DNA of 64,000 nt from NCBI RefSeq assembly GCF_022867805.1, contig NZ_JALIFO010000001.1, positions 248,001 to 312,000 on the forward strand. The letters are read 5' to 3'. Positions 43,395 to 51,171 of this stretch are shown here, piece after piece (the stretch's first letter is position 1; each line of letters begins with the position of its first letter). Made by a program: the position numbers and the translations under genes. This stretch comes from Cuneatibacter sp. NSJ-177. Lineage in GTDB: Bacteria > Bacillota > Clostridia > Lachnospirales > Lachnospiraceae. The notes under the pieces were generated by a model that was not told where the DNA came from, did no database searches, and worked only from the letters and a program-made list of their open reading frames with translations.

Positions 43395-44810
43395 ATGTCG
43401 GACACAGACCAAAACCAACAGGAAAAAAGAAAAAGCATGATGATGACAGAGCCTATCTCTAAGATTATTCCAAAGATGGCGGTTCCAACCATCGTGTCTT
43501 TTTTGATTACTTCGATTTATAACTTGGCGGATACTTATTTTGTCAGTTCCCTGGGCACCAATGCCACGGCTGCGGTCAGTGTCAATGCTTCTCTGGATCA
43601 AATCATCATGATGGCAGGATCCATGCTGGCGGTGGGCGCCAACAGCTTTATTGCCCGTCTGCTGGGGGCCAGGAAAGAGAAGCAGGCCAGCCGGGTTCTG
43701 TCCACTGCTTTTTTCTTGGCAATCATGTTTGGCGCAGTGGTAATGGTTTTGGGGCTGACTTGTATGCAGCCGATGGTGCGGCTGTTGGGGGCGACGGATA
43801 CATGCGAGCAGTATTCCATCCAGTACGCTACCTATGTGGTTTTGGTGGCGCCTTTTATGGCAGCCAGTTTTGTCATGAATCAGTGTCTGCGGGCAGAGGG
43901 AAGCGCCGTCTTGTCCATGATTGGCATGGGATTCGGCGGAATCTTAAACTGCATTTTGGATCCAATTTTTATTTTTGGGCTGAACCTGGGCGTGGCGGGC
44001 GCTTCCATGGCGACGGCGATTTCCAAGTTGGTCAGCTTTTCGATCCTGTTTTTCCCTTATCTGACTCACCGGAGTATTCTGCGGATTTCTCTTTCCCGTT
44101 TTCAGGCGAATCGGGAAAACCTGTACCAGATCATCAGCGTGGGGTCTTCTTCCATGTTCCGGTCTGGCCTGGCGGTGGTGTCCGGTATTGTGCTGAACAA
44201 TATCGCAGGCAATATTTCCGATTCAGTGCTGGCGGGGATTGGGATTTCCAATAAGATTATGATGTTTCCTTTTGGTATTATCCTGGGGTTTGGCGCAGGG
44301 TTCCAGCCGGTGGCTGGGTTCAACTGGGGAGCCAAGCGGTACGACCGGGTCTTGGAAAGTTACCGATTCTCTTCCAGGATGGCATTGGTCGGGGCAGCTA
44401 TTATGGGGGTAATCCTGGGGGTCTTTGCCCACCCTGTCATCCACTTGTTTTCAGAGACGGATCCGGCCGTGCAAAGCATTGGGGCGCTCTGTATCCGGCT
44501 CCAGTGTCTGGCGCTTCCGGTTCATGGCTGGGTGGCGGTGGTCAACATGTTCTGCGCCGGTTTGGGGGATGTGAAGGGCGCGCTGCTGCTTTCCACCTCC
44601 CGTCAAGGCAGTTGTTTCCTGCCTATTGTCATGCCTTTGGCCTGGATTGGGGGCGCGACCGGCGTGGCTTCCGTTCAGGCAGTGGCGGATGTTCTTTCCT
44701 TGGTTTTAGCGATTCCGATTATGCGCCGGGTGATGCGGATGGTTCAGCGGACGGCGGCGGGATGTGAGGAGGGACAGCCCCCTCTTACGACTGCGATAGG
44801 AGGTGAGTGA
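43395..44810 (+). CDS. MATE-family efflux transporter
   Basis: 471 residues from the ATG at 43395, which has GAGGAGG before it; in-frame sequence further upstream is operator DNA. About 12 membrane segments. MatE repeats begin KMAVPTIVSFLITSIYNLADTYFVSSLGTNATAAVSV and continue with GFGAGFQPVAGFNWGAKRYDRV in the second half, as in MepA-type pumps. These export cationic drugs in exchange for Na+ or H+. The MarR gene that follows starts one base after the stop, so pump and regulator form one operon. Confidence 0.92.
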   Translation: MSDTDQNQQEKRKSMMMTEPISKIIPKMAVPTIVSFLITSIYNLADTYFVSSLGTNATAAVSVNASLDQIIMMAGSMLAVGANSFIARLLGARKEKQASRVLSTAFFLAIMFGAVVMVLGLTCMQPMVRLLGATDTCEQYSIQYATYVVLVAPFMAASFVMNQCLRAEGSAVLSMIGMGFGGILNCILDPIFIFGLNLGVAGASMATAISKLVSFSILFFPYLTHRSILRISLSRFQANRENLYQIISVGSSSMFRSGLAVVSGIVLNNIAGNISDSVLAGIGISNKIMMFPFGIILGFGAGFQPVAGFNWGAKRYDRVLESYRFSSRMALVGAAIMGVILGVFAHPVIHLFSETDPAVQSIGALCIRLQCLALPVHGWVAVVNMFCAGLGDVKGALLLSTSRQGSCFLPIVMPLAWIGGATGVASVQAVADVLSLVLAIPIMRRVMRMVQRTAAGCEEGQPPLTTAIGGE

Positions 44811-44811
44811 G

Positions 44812-45279
44812 ATGGCGGATCCGATTTTGTCCAGCTTGCTGCGTATCAACCGGCAGCGGGTCAAGCAGATGAAGCGCGCGCTTGCCCCTTACGGCTATGT
44901 AGGGGTGATGCACCTGATTGTGCTTCATATACGCCGCCAGCCGGGGGTGAGCCAAGAAGAAATCGCCTGCTATTTTTCTCTGGATAAAACCAGCGTGGCA
45001 CGGGATGCCCGGCGTCTGGAGGAGATTGGTCATATTTACCGAAGAACTGCGCCGGAAAACCGCCGGCAGTATCAGCTCTATCTGACCGAGGAAGGCCAGG
45101 CGTTCCTTGCCGTATTGGACGGTATTCATGATGAATTTGCCGCCAAAATATCGGCAGGGATCTCCCCGGAGGACTGGGAAAATCTGGGACGGATTCTGCA
45201 GATGGTGGAGGCGAACTGTTTTGCGGATGAATGCGTTTGTGAGAACCGGCCGGAAACAGAACAAAACGTTTCCCGTTAA
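44812..45279 (+). CDS. MarR-family regulator of the MATE pump
   Basis: 155 residues from the ATG at 44812, preceded by AGGAGGTG. The winged helix-turn-helix reads LIVLHIRRQPGVSQEEIACYFSLDKTSVARDARRLEEIGHIYRRTAPENRRQYQLYLTEEG (residues ~41-100), a standard MarR DNA-binding domain with the wing arginines. MarR proteins repress adjacent exporters and release DNA when they bind drugs or phenolic compounds. The operator at 43314-43367 upstream of the operon is its most probable target. Confidence 0.9.
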   Translation: MADPILSSLLRINRQRVKQMKRALAPYGYVGVMHLIVLHIRRQPGVSQEEIACYFSLDKTSVARDARRLEEIGHIYRRTAPENRRQYQLYLTEEGQAFLAVLDGIHDEFAAKISAGISPEDWENLGRILQMVEANCFADECVCENRPETEQNVSR

Positions 45280-45308
45280 AAAATAAAATGGATTGGTGAA
45301 CGAAAATC

Positions 45309-45360
45309 AGAGGCGCCATGGCAGCTGGGAGAAAATTCAGCAGCATTGCGTCTCTTTTTA
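45309..45360 (+). terminator. Terminator of the MATE-marR operon
   Basis: 12-position stem agaggcgccatg (45309-45320) with cattgcgtctct (45344-45355), one mismatch and one G-U, followed by TTTTTA. Confidence 0.75.
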
Positions 45361-45423
45361 TTTGTCTTTTTTACATATAGGGATTTACCTATCAAAAACT
45401 TTGGAAAATACATCTTTATTTAT

Positions 45424-45435
45424 ACCGAATTCGGT
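45424..45435. promoter_or_regulatory. Palindrome upstream of the YeiH gene
   Basis: Perfect 12-bp palindrome accgaattcggt, about 60 bp before the start codon and next to a possible -10 (tatgctatt). A candidate operator for an unidentified regulator. Confidence 0.35.
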
Positions 45436-45493
45436 GCTATGCTATTTTTGTCAGTGACAGCAGTATTGTGACAGATCGAGGAGGGAAATAGGG

Positions 45494-46618
45494 ATGAATT
45501 ATGAAAAATGGATGGTGATCCTGGCTTGTATCGTGGTTGCCTACGGATATGCTTGGTTTCTGGATTTCAGAAAAAAGAAAAGATTTTCTTTGCGTAAGTA
45601 CGGAGCAATCACGCTGTGTTTGGGGATTGGGATTGTCTCGACTTGGCTGGGGGGACTCCAAAGTATCATTGGAGGACCGATGATCGGCCTTTTTATCGGG
45701 ATGCTGCTTGTGAACGTTCTCCCCAGTCTGGATGAGGAATTTAAAGGTGGAACTACGTTTGCGGCAAAGAAGTATCTGAATCTGGGCATTGTCCTGGTCG
45801 GAGCGACGCTGAACTATATGGCAATCCTGTCTGCTACAAAGGCTCTTCCGATGTTGCTTTTTAATATTGGGATCTCTTTTGGCGTGGCATTCCTGGTCGG
45901 CCGGAAACTAATGCGGCTGAATTCAAATATTTGTACCTTGGTCGGCGGAGGGACCAGTATCTGCGGTGGTTCCGCCATTGCGACGCTTTCTTCGATTATC
46001 AAGGCAAAGGAGGAGGAGATCGCCTACGCGATGACGGCGATTTTTCTGTTTGATGTGCTGGCTGCCCTGCTCTACCCTTATCTGGCTGAGTGGGTGGGAT
46101 TAAACGCCCAGCAATTTGGGTATCTGGCCGGCGCTGCGATCAACGACACGTCAAGCGTGGTGGCGTCCCAGGCCACATATATGGCCCGCCACCCGGAGGT
46201 GGGAGAATTCAGCTTGGGAATTACGGTTAAATTGGTGCGGACTACCTTGATTTTGCTTTTAGCTGTCATTTTTACTGTATCGGCGATCCGCAAGGCGGCA
46301 AATGCGGAAGTGGGAGAGAAGACCAGTATCGGCGGCACAATTTTGAGCGTATTCCCTTGGTTTATTCTTGCGTTCTTGATCATGGCCTTGATCAATACGT
46401 TGGGAATCTTTGACAAAATTCCGGGTGCGGCTGCTTTCTTCAAACATGGAAATAAATTTTTTGTGTCGGTAGCCTTGGGGGGCGTTGGATTTAAGATCAA
46501 ATTTAAAGATCTGTTTAGTAAGGGGATGAAGCCCATTGCGCTTGGCGGCTGCACCTGGATCGCGGTATTTCTGTCCAGCCTGCTGTTCGTCGTTTTGTTC
46601 AAAGAATTTATTTCTTGA
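45494..46618 (+). CDS. YeiH-family (UPF0324) membrane protein
   Basis: 374 residues with about 10-11 membrane segments. Signatures are GGPMIGLFIGMLLVN, LGIVLVGATLNYMAIL, SNICTLVGGGTSICGGSAIATLSSIIKAKEEEIAYAM and QFGYLAGAAINDTSSVVAS. The family is annotated as putative sulfate exporter and is often near LysR regulators or sulfur genes; transport specificity is not proven. Here it stands alone between two terminators. GAGGAGGG precedes the ATG. Confidence 0.9.
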   Translation: MNYEKWMVILACIVVAYGYAWFLDFRKKKRFSLRKYGAITLCLGIGIVSTWLGGLQSIIGGPMIGLFIGMLLVNVLPSLDEEFKGGTTFAAKKYLNLGIVLVGATLNYMAILSATKALPMLLFNIGISFGVAFLVGRKLMRLNSNICTLVGGGTSICGGSAIATLSSIIKAKEEEIAYAMTAIFLFDVLAALLYPYLAEWVGLNAQQFGYLAGAAINDTSSVVASQATYMARHPEVGEFSLGITVKLVRTTLILLLAVIFTVSAIRKAANAEVGEKTSIGGTILSVFPWFILAFLIMALINTLGIFDKIPGAAAFFKHGNKFFVSVALGGVGFKIKFKDLFSKGMKPIALGGCTWIAVFLSSLLFVVLFKEFIS

Positions 46619-46650
46619 GTACAGATTTTAATAGGCTGGAAATGAAAGGG

Positions 46651-46675
46651 CGGAGCTGAAGGGCTCCGTTTTTTT
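46651..46675 (+). terminator. Terminator of the YeiH gene
   Basis: Stem cggagc (46651-46656) with gctccg (46663-46668) followed by seven T. Confidence 0.8.
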
Positions 46676-46689
46676 ATCAGTCCGATCTG

Positions 46690-46788
46690 TTGAGAAACGG
46701 CTTCATGTGGGAAAAGGAACCGTATCTGGAATTTGATAATTACATCGAAATTTTGAGAACCAGGTTATATGAAAAAGGGGAGAGGTAA
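46690..46788 (+). pseudogene. C-terminal remnant of an unidentified gene
   Basis: A frame without a good start reads NGFMWEKEPYLEFDNYIEIL and RTRLYEKGER before its stop. The sequence is protein-like but lacks the rest of the gene. It ends on the base before the next remnant start, as in an operon junction. The parent family was not recognised. Confidence 0.4.
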
Positions 46789-46935
46789 ATGCCGTACTTT
46801 GAACACTGCGGAGCAAAATTTCATTATGAAGAAAAAGGCGTCGAAAAAGCAGCGGCTCCAGTCTGTAGAGGACAGACCAGAACCGCTGTTTTTAGGCGTT
46901 CATGGAAGCAATGGAGTAGGTTAAGTATGCGGTAA
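46789..46935 (+). pseudogene. Truncated alpha/beta hydrolase-like gene start
   Basis: The first 17 codons (MPYFEHCGAKFHYEEKG) look like the start of a small alpha/beta hydrolase, which usually opens with a beta strand ending Y-E-x-x-G. GGGGAGAGG precedes the ATG. The frame then runs directly into the terminator hairpin at 46851 and ends at 48 codons, so the body of the gene has been deleted. Confidence 0.45.
46851..46893 (+). terminator. Terminator inside the remnant region
   Basis: 16-position stem (46851-46866 with 46872-46887, three mismatches) and TTTTT. It is probably the original terminator of the deleted operon. Confidence 0.65.
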
Positions 46936-47046
46936 AGAAACACCAGAGGAGATAAGACAGTAAGAGATATCAAATTTCAGACGAAAAAGCTGCTGGATCA
47001 GTTCTTGCCCAAGGCAGGTCACTGGGCAGTTATTGTGGAATTGTAG
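46936..47046 (+). pseudogene. Unidentified gene remnant
   Basis: Open frame without an ATG, reading VRDIKFQTKKLLDQFLPKAG and HWAVIVEL then a stop. It resembles the tail of a coding region but was not recognised. The rest of the gap to 47196 is non-coding apart from a weak inverted repeat (ggctgctgca near 47078, tgcggcagcc near 47157). Confidence 0.3.
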
Positions 47047-47196
47047 ACGGAAATAACGGGTGGTTCGAGAATAGGGCTGCTGCAAAAGGAGACTTTTCAA
47101 CGGGTGATGGTTTGCTGGTATTCAGCAATCTCTAACTCCGATGGAACGCTTTGTATTGCGGCAGCCTCTTTTGGATAAAAATAGTCTTCAAAAATA

Positions 47197-47244
47197 TTGA
47201 CAATTCCTCCTTATGAGAGTACAATATACAGCATGCTGTATATT
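47197..47244 (+). promoter_or_regulatory. marR promoter with 22-bp palindromic operator
   Basis: TTGACA (47197-47202), 17-nt spacer, TACAAT (47220-47225), a consensus promoter. A perfect 22-bp palindrome (47223-47244, core atacagcatgctgtat) overlaps the -10 box and the start of transcription, the classic position for autorepression by the MarR protein encoded at 47268. Confidence 0.8.
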
Positions 47245-47267
47245 TGAGGGAAGAAGGAGATTTAAGA

Positions 47268-47702
47268 ATGGATATAGAATATTTACTTATCCGGAAAATT
47301 CGGGAGTTGGCAAATCTTATTACAAAAAATCGTGACGCTGACATTCGGGAATTGGGATTAACAACGGCCCAGGCAGATACGCTTCTTTATTTTGCCGAAA
47401 ATCCAGGAAAATCTATCGTTGATTTAAAGAGCTTTTTTCATATTACTCATCAGACAGCCCAAGGCCTTGTACAGCGGATGGCAGAAAAAGGGCTTCTGGT
47501 CGTATCTATTTCCAGAAACAATCAAAGGTACAAGCAGATATTTCTTACTGAAAAAGCTCAGTCGATCTATAATAATATGCTTGAAAACGGTACGAATACG
47601 GGGAATGCACTTTTAAACGGAATGAATTCGGAAGAAAAAAAGCAATTTCAGGCGTTAATTGATCTTGGATTGAAGAATTTAAACCATGTACAGGGAGAGT
47701 GA
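47268..47702 (+). CDS. MarR-family transcriptional regulator
   Basis: 144 residues from the ATG at 47268 (AGAAGGAGA upstream). The DNA-binding region is LTTAQADTLLYFAENPGKSI, VDLKSFFHITHQTAQGLVQRMAEKGLLVVSISRNNQRYKQIFLTEKA, a normal winged helix with terminal dimer helices. It very likely binds the 22-bp palindrome over its own promoter. The next gene, a YczE-like membrane protein, starts six bases after its stop and is co-regulated. The signal it senses is unknown. Confidence 0.9.
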   Translation: MDIEYLLIRKIRELANLITKNRDADIRELGLTTAQADTLLYFAENPGKSIVDLKSFFHITHQTAQGLVQRMAEKGLLVVSISRNNQRYKQIFLTEKAQSIYNNMLENGTNTGNALLNGMNSEEKKQFQALIDLGLKNLNHVQGE

Positions 47703-47707
47703 CTGGT

Positions 47708-48313
47708 GTGTCAAAAAGAATTCTTTATTATGTACTAGGGCTAAACTTGATCGCCATAGCGGTAGTATTGAATATTCGCTATTCCATAGGAGTGGCAGCT
47801 TTCAGCTCTCTGATGTATGCTATTTCTGAAATTTATCAGATTTCTTTAGGTACGGCTTCCATCATCTGCTATCTGGTTTTTGTGCTGGTACAGTGTATGT
47901 TGTCCAGAAAGATAACGCTAACTTATATACTGGAAATCCCTCTGTCCTTTGCATTTGGTTTCCTAACAGATGTGTATGATTTTTGGATACCTGAACTTCA
48001 TATTTCCCTTTTTTATCGCAGTGCTTTTTTTATTGTTACCATGTTTGTTACTGCAATGGGGGTTTTTTTATGTGTAAAGACAGACTTCGTTCTAACTCCG
48101 ACCGATGGAATTGTCAATACAATTTCTGAAGTTTTTGATCTGCCCTTTTCTACTGTGAAAAATATATTTGATCTCTCTCTTGTAGCGCTCAGTGCAATTG
48201 TTTGTCTCATAAATCATGCCGATTTTTATGGAATTGGAATCGGAACCGTTTTGTCGGCAATATTTATCGGACGTATTATTAAAATTTATGAAGGTTATCT
48301 TTCCATTTGTTAA
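47708..48313 (+). CDS. YczE/YitT-like membrane protein (DUF6198 type)
   Basis: 201 residues with about six membrane segments. It starts at a GTG at 47708 with AGGGAG ten bases before; a GTG at 47699 lacks room for a ribosome site. SKRILYYVLGLNLIAIAVVL, SIGVAAFSSLMYAISEIYQISLGTASIICYLVFVLVQ and KTDFVLTPTDGIVNTISEVF are typical of the YczE/YyaS/YitT membrane family, whose function is unknown. Co-transcription with a MarR regulator suggests an inducible transport or protection role. Confidence 0.82.
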   Translation: MSKRILYYVLGLNLIAIAVVLNIRYSIGVAAFSSLMYAISEIYQISLGTASIICYLVFVLVQCMLSRKITLTYILEIPLSFAFGFLTDVYDFWIPELHISLFYRSAFFIVTMFVTAMGVFLCVKTDFVLTPTDGIVNTISEVFDLPFSTVKNIFDLSLVALSAIVCLINHADFYGIGIGTVLSAIFIGRIIKIYEGYLSIC

Positions 48314-48351
48314 GTATTGTGGTCAACAGGGACAAACAGAAATTTCATTTT

Positions 48352-48403
48352 AGAAAAAAATGCGGAGAACCACGGAATACTGCGCTTCTCATGGTTCCCC
48401 GCA
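48352..48403 (-). terminator. Hairpin with U-tract on the minus strand
   Basis: tgcggagaacca (48361-48372) pairs with tggttccccgca (48392-48403), 11 of 12. The T tract (tttttttcta) follows only when read on the minus strand, although no minus-strand gene is present nearby. It may be a relic, or it may serve an unseen antisense transcript. Confidence 0.45.
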
Positions 48404-48528
48404 CGCTAAAAGGGGAGGATAAGTATTTATCTTTTTCTTTGGTCTGATTATAGTATCACCCATGTTTTTTTGTTTATACACGGAGACAAAATTTTTTTTG
48501 ACGATTTTCTTACGATTTATGAACCCCG

Positions 48529-48558
48529 TTGAAATTTAAGGACGGCTCATGCTACAAT
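48529..48558 (+). promoter_or_regulatory. Promoter of the acidic membrane protein gene
   Basis: TTGAAA (48529-48534), 18-nt spacer, TACAAT (48553-48558), giving a leader of about 120 nt with a short hairpin (gcaggggc/gcccttgc, around 48618-48636). Confidence 0.5.
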
Positions 48559-48685
48559 GGCCTTCGTATTGAGAAATATAGGAATCGCCGGAATGGCATT
48601 ACGTTGATTCAGGACGGCAGGGGCCTTGCCCTTGCGCAGCCGGCCGTAGTGCATTTGTTTGGGATATGAATAGGAGGCAATTGGA

Positions 48686-49618
48686 ATGGATGCCATGGAA
48701 CGAGAGACAAGACAAAAGCGAGAGGAGCAGCCGGAACCTTATTTTGATCCAAATTGGGAGTGGAAACCAGACTGGGAATCGGATCAGGATCCGGAACCCA
48801 TATCCAGTTGGGGAAAAGAATATGATGCCGAGAGCGGAGCGGAAGAGCCCTATGGATGGGAAGACAGCGAAGGGATCCAGTACGATTCCTACTTAGAAGG
48901 GAGGCGGACCCGGCGTTCAGAAGCGGATTGGGACGATGATTATGAGGAAAAGCAAAATCCTTTCCAAAGATTTGTCAGTAAATGCAAACAAAAGCTGGAG
49001 TGGGAGGATGATCCGGACGATGATTACGAGCCGTCCCCCCGTTCAGTAAGGCGGGGGCAAACCGCGCCGGCAGCACGGAAAACTGCCAGTAGGTCAAAAA
49101 GCGTAAAAAAGACAAGAAAGGTTGTAGTTCGTGAGAGCGGCCGCAGGATGAGCCGGGCCGGCAGAATCGTTGCCTCAGTTCTGCGCTATTGCTCCGCTCT
49201 GTTTATCATTTTTGTGACGGCCAATCTGGCCGCGGAATTCTTTTCCGGCTACCGGGAATTGGGCAGCATCAAAAATCTGATGGAGGAGCGAAACGTAGGA
49301 CTGGCGGTTTATCTGGGAGCGGCCTGTGTACTGGTTGGGTTCGGGATTTTGTCCGTCTTCTGGACTTTGTCTCGCCGGAAAATGGCGGACGGCGAGCGGG
49401 TTCGCTATTATGACACCGGGCGCGGTGGCTTTGCGTTCCTCTGCTTCGGCGCGCTGAGCCTATGTGCTGGTCTTGGCTCGCTGCTACCGGATGGGGGGAG
49501 CTTACTCAATGGAGTGCAGAGTTTTCTTTCCACTATCTCGTCCTCCTATGGCACAATCCTGCCATTATGTATCGTCGGCTTTGTCTGCTGCCTCGCCCGG
49601 AAGTTTTTGAAAGGCTGA
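48686..49618 (+). CDS. Membrane protein with long acidic N-terminal region
   Basis: 310 residues, not recognised. Residues 1-115 are highly charged and Trp/Asp/Glu/Tyr-rich (EPYFDPNWEWKPDWESDQDP), residues 115-165 are basic (Arg/Lys/Ser), and the last ~145 residues hold four membrane segments (about 165-185, 210-230, 250-270, 285-305). The acidic then basic tract ahead of the membrane domain suggests a cytosolic, disordered interaction region. AGGAGG precedes the ATG. It is a single gene between a promoter and a terminator. Confidence 0.72.
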   Translation: MDAMERETRQKREEQPEPYFDPNWEWKPDWESDQDPEPISSWGKEYDAESGAEEPYGWEDSEGIQYDSYLEGRRTRRSEADWDDDYEEKQNPFQRFVSKCKQKLEWEDDPDDDYEPSPRSVRRGQTAPAARKTASRSKSVKKTRKVVVRESGRRMSRAGRIVASVLRYCSALFIIFVTANLAAEFFSGYRELGSIKNLMEERNVGLAVYLGAACVLVGFGILSVFWTLSRRKMADGERVRYYDTGRGGFAFLCFGALSLCAGLGSLLPDGGSLLNGVQSFLSTISSSYGTILPLCIVGFVCCLARKFLKG

Positions 49619-49718
49619 CAGAGACGGGGATTCCGCAAATGCAGAGGAAGATGGCGCTGTCTCAGGTGTCTCGCGACAGTCTTGAAACAGACAATGATAC
49701 ATGATTAATGGGACAAGC

Positions 49719-49767
49719 AATCCGTTTTTTCGCGTTTATTCGCGGGAAAACGGATTTTTTGTTTTTT
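49719..49767 (+). terminator. Terminator of the acidic membrane protein gene
   Basis: aatccgttttttcgcg (49719-49734) pairs with cgcgggaaaacggatt (49741-49756) except for two positions, followed by TTTTTTGTTTTTT. The T tract runs straight into the -24 element of the next promoter. Confidence 0.8.
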
Positions 49768-49782
49768 GGCACAGAATTTGCT
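49767..49782 (+). promoter_or_regulatory. Sigma-54 (-24/-12) promoter of the MFS gene
   Basis: TGGCAC (49767-49772), five bases, TTGCT (49778-49782): GG and GC are separated by exactly ten bases, matching the sigma-54 consensus. It lies 55 bp before the MFS start, and a sigma-54 activator gene is the next gene downstream. Confidence 0.8.
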
Positions 49783-49836
49783 ACATTATATCATTGGAAT
49801 TCCAAATCGCAATACATAATAGGAGGAAAGAAAAAC

Positions 49837-51057
49837 ATGAGTGAAGCGACAACGAAAGCGGCACCCAAAAAGAGCAAGTTCTTTGAAATCGCAAACAGAA
49901 ATTTCATCATGCTGTTCATTGCCTACACGATTATCTGTGTGGCACATTCCATGACGCAGGCAACAACCAGCGCCGGGTGGAAGGTGGTTGGTCTGGACAT
50001 GACAGTCATTGGTCTGATTTCCAGCGTCATGGGCTGGGCGGCTTTTATCATCCGGCCGTTCTCCGCCCCCATTGTTGACCGCGGAAACAAGAAGAAAATC
50101 TACCTGGCTGCCGTAGCCTTGTTTACCGTGGCGATCTTTATGTACGCCCAAAGCATGACCAACACGGCCTGGGCCGTACCGGCAAAGATTATTCACGGAA
50201 TTGCCTGGACCTTCATTTCCACCGTAACCGCTGTTACCTTGAGCGAATATGTGTCCCGTGAGGATTACGGCACGGCCCTGGGATTCTTTATGGTTTCCCA
50301 AATGATCGCTTCGGCCATATCTCAGCCGATCGCCTTTGAGCTGGCGAGCCGTTTTGGATATCACACCATGTTCCTGATCTTTACGGGTGTGGCTGCGGTC
50401 GGCCTGGCGTTGGTCTGCCTGACGGCCCCGACGAAGACGCCGGAGCGAAAAGGCGGCTCCATGTTCAGCGGAATCAAACTGAACAACTTGTTTGCCAAGG
50501 AAGCAGTGATGCCGATGCTGATCAATGTTGCCTATCAGGGTACTCGGAGCGGGATCACAGTTTTTATGGCAGCTTTCGCCCTGGAGGAGCTGGGCCTTGC
50601 CAATATCGGCTTGTTCGCCACCTTTGCTTCCTTTACCGGATGGGTGGCCAGACCGTTCCTGGGAAGTCTTTTAGATAAGAAAGGGGCTAAGATTACTCTG
50701 ATCCCCGCCGGTATTTCCTTTGCACTTGGTTTGCTGTCCCTGGCGCTGGCGCAGAATTTGGCTATGTTCTGTGTGGCCGGTATTTTGATTGGATTCGGAC
50801 AAAACGGAATCAGCCCGGTTTTGATGGCGATTTCTATGCGGACAGTCCCGGAGGACCGGAAAGCGGCAGGAAACTCCACCAACTATCTGGGAATGGATAT
50901 TGGTTCCGCGATTGCATCCGCAGCCGGCGGTTTTATGGTTTCTACGTTCGGATACCGCATGGGTTTTGCCGCATTCATGGTTCCGGTTGTTTTGGCGACG
51001 GTAGTGGCGGCCTGGTATTTAGGTAAATTGGAAGCAAAAGAGAAAAAGACTGCATAA
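49837..51057 (+). CDS. MFS transporter
   Basis: 406 residues from the ATG at 49837 (AGGAGGAAAG upstream); the longer open frame covers terminator and promoter. Twelve membrane segments. MFS motif A-like loops appear as GWAAFIIRPFSAPIVDRGNKKKIYLAAVALF and GWVARPFLGSLLDKKGAKITLI, each with the conserved Asp and basic residues. It is the first gene of a probable sigma-54 controlled cluster. The substrate is unknown; organic acids or aromatic compounds are typical of related permeases near PrpR-like regulators. Confidence 0.9.
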   Translation: MSEATTKAAPKKSKFFEIANRNFIMLFIAYTIICVAHSMTQATTSAGWKVVGLDMTVIGLISSVMGWAAFIIRPFSAPIVDRGNKKKIYLAAVALFTVAIFMYAQSMTNTAWAVPAKIIHGIAWTFISTVTAVTLSEYVSREDYGTALGFFMVSQMIASAISQPIAFELASRFGYHTMFLIFTGVAAVGLALVCLTAPTKTPERKGGSMFSGIKLNNLFAKEAVMPMLINVAYQGTRSGITVFMAAFALEELGLANIGLFATFASFTGWVARPFLGSLLDKKGAKITLIPAGISFALGLLSLALAQNLAMFCVAGILIGFGQNGISPVLMAISMRTVPEDRKAAGNSTNYLGMDIGSAIASAAGGFMVSTFGYRMGFAAFMVPVVLATVVAAWYLGKLEAKEKKTA

Positions 51058-51171
51058 AAGCGAGTCTTTCTCGAATAAATGCCGATGAATTTTGGTATGA
51101 TCTTTGTGACGAAATGAGGAGCGGCGAAAAGAAGCGCAGTTCTGAACGGATCAGACCATTGGGGAGGAAGT

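Noticed and set aside
51093-51108. Second -24/-12-like element before the sigma-54 activator gene
   Set aside because: The spacing fits but the -12 GC is GT and the -24 block is TGGTAT; too weak to call.
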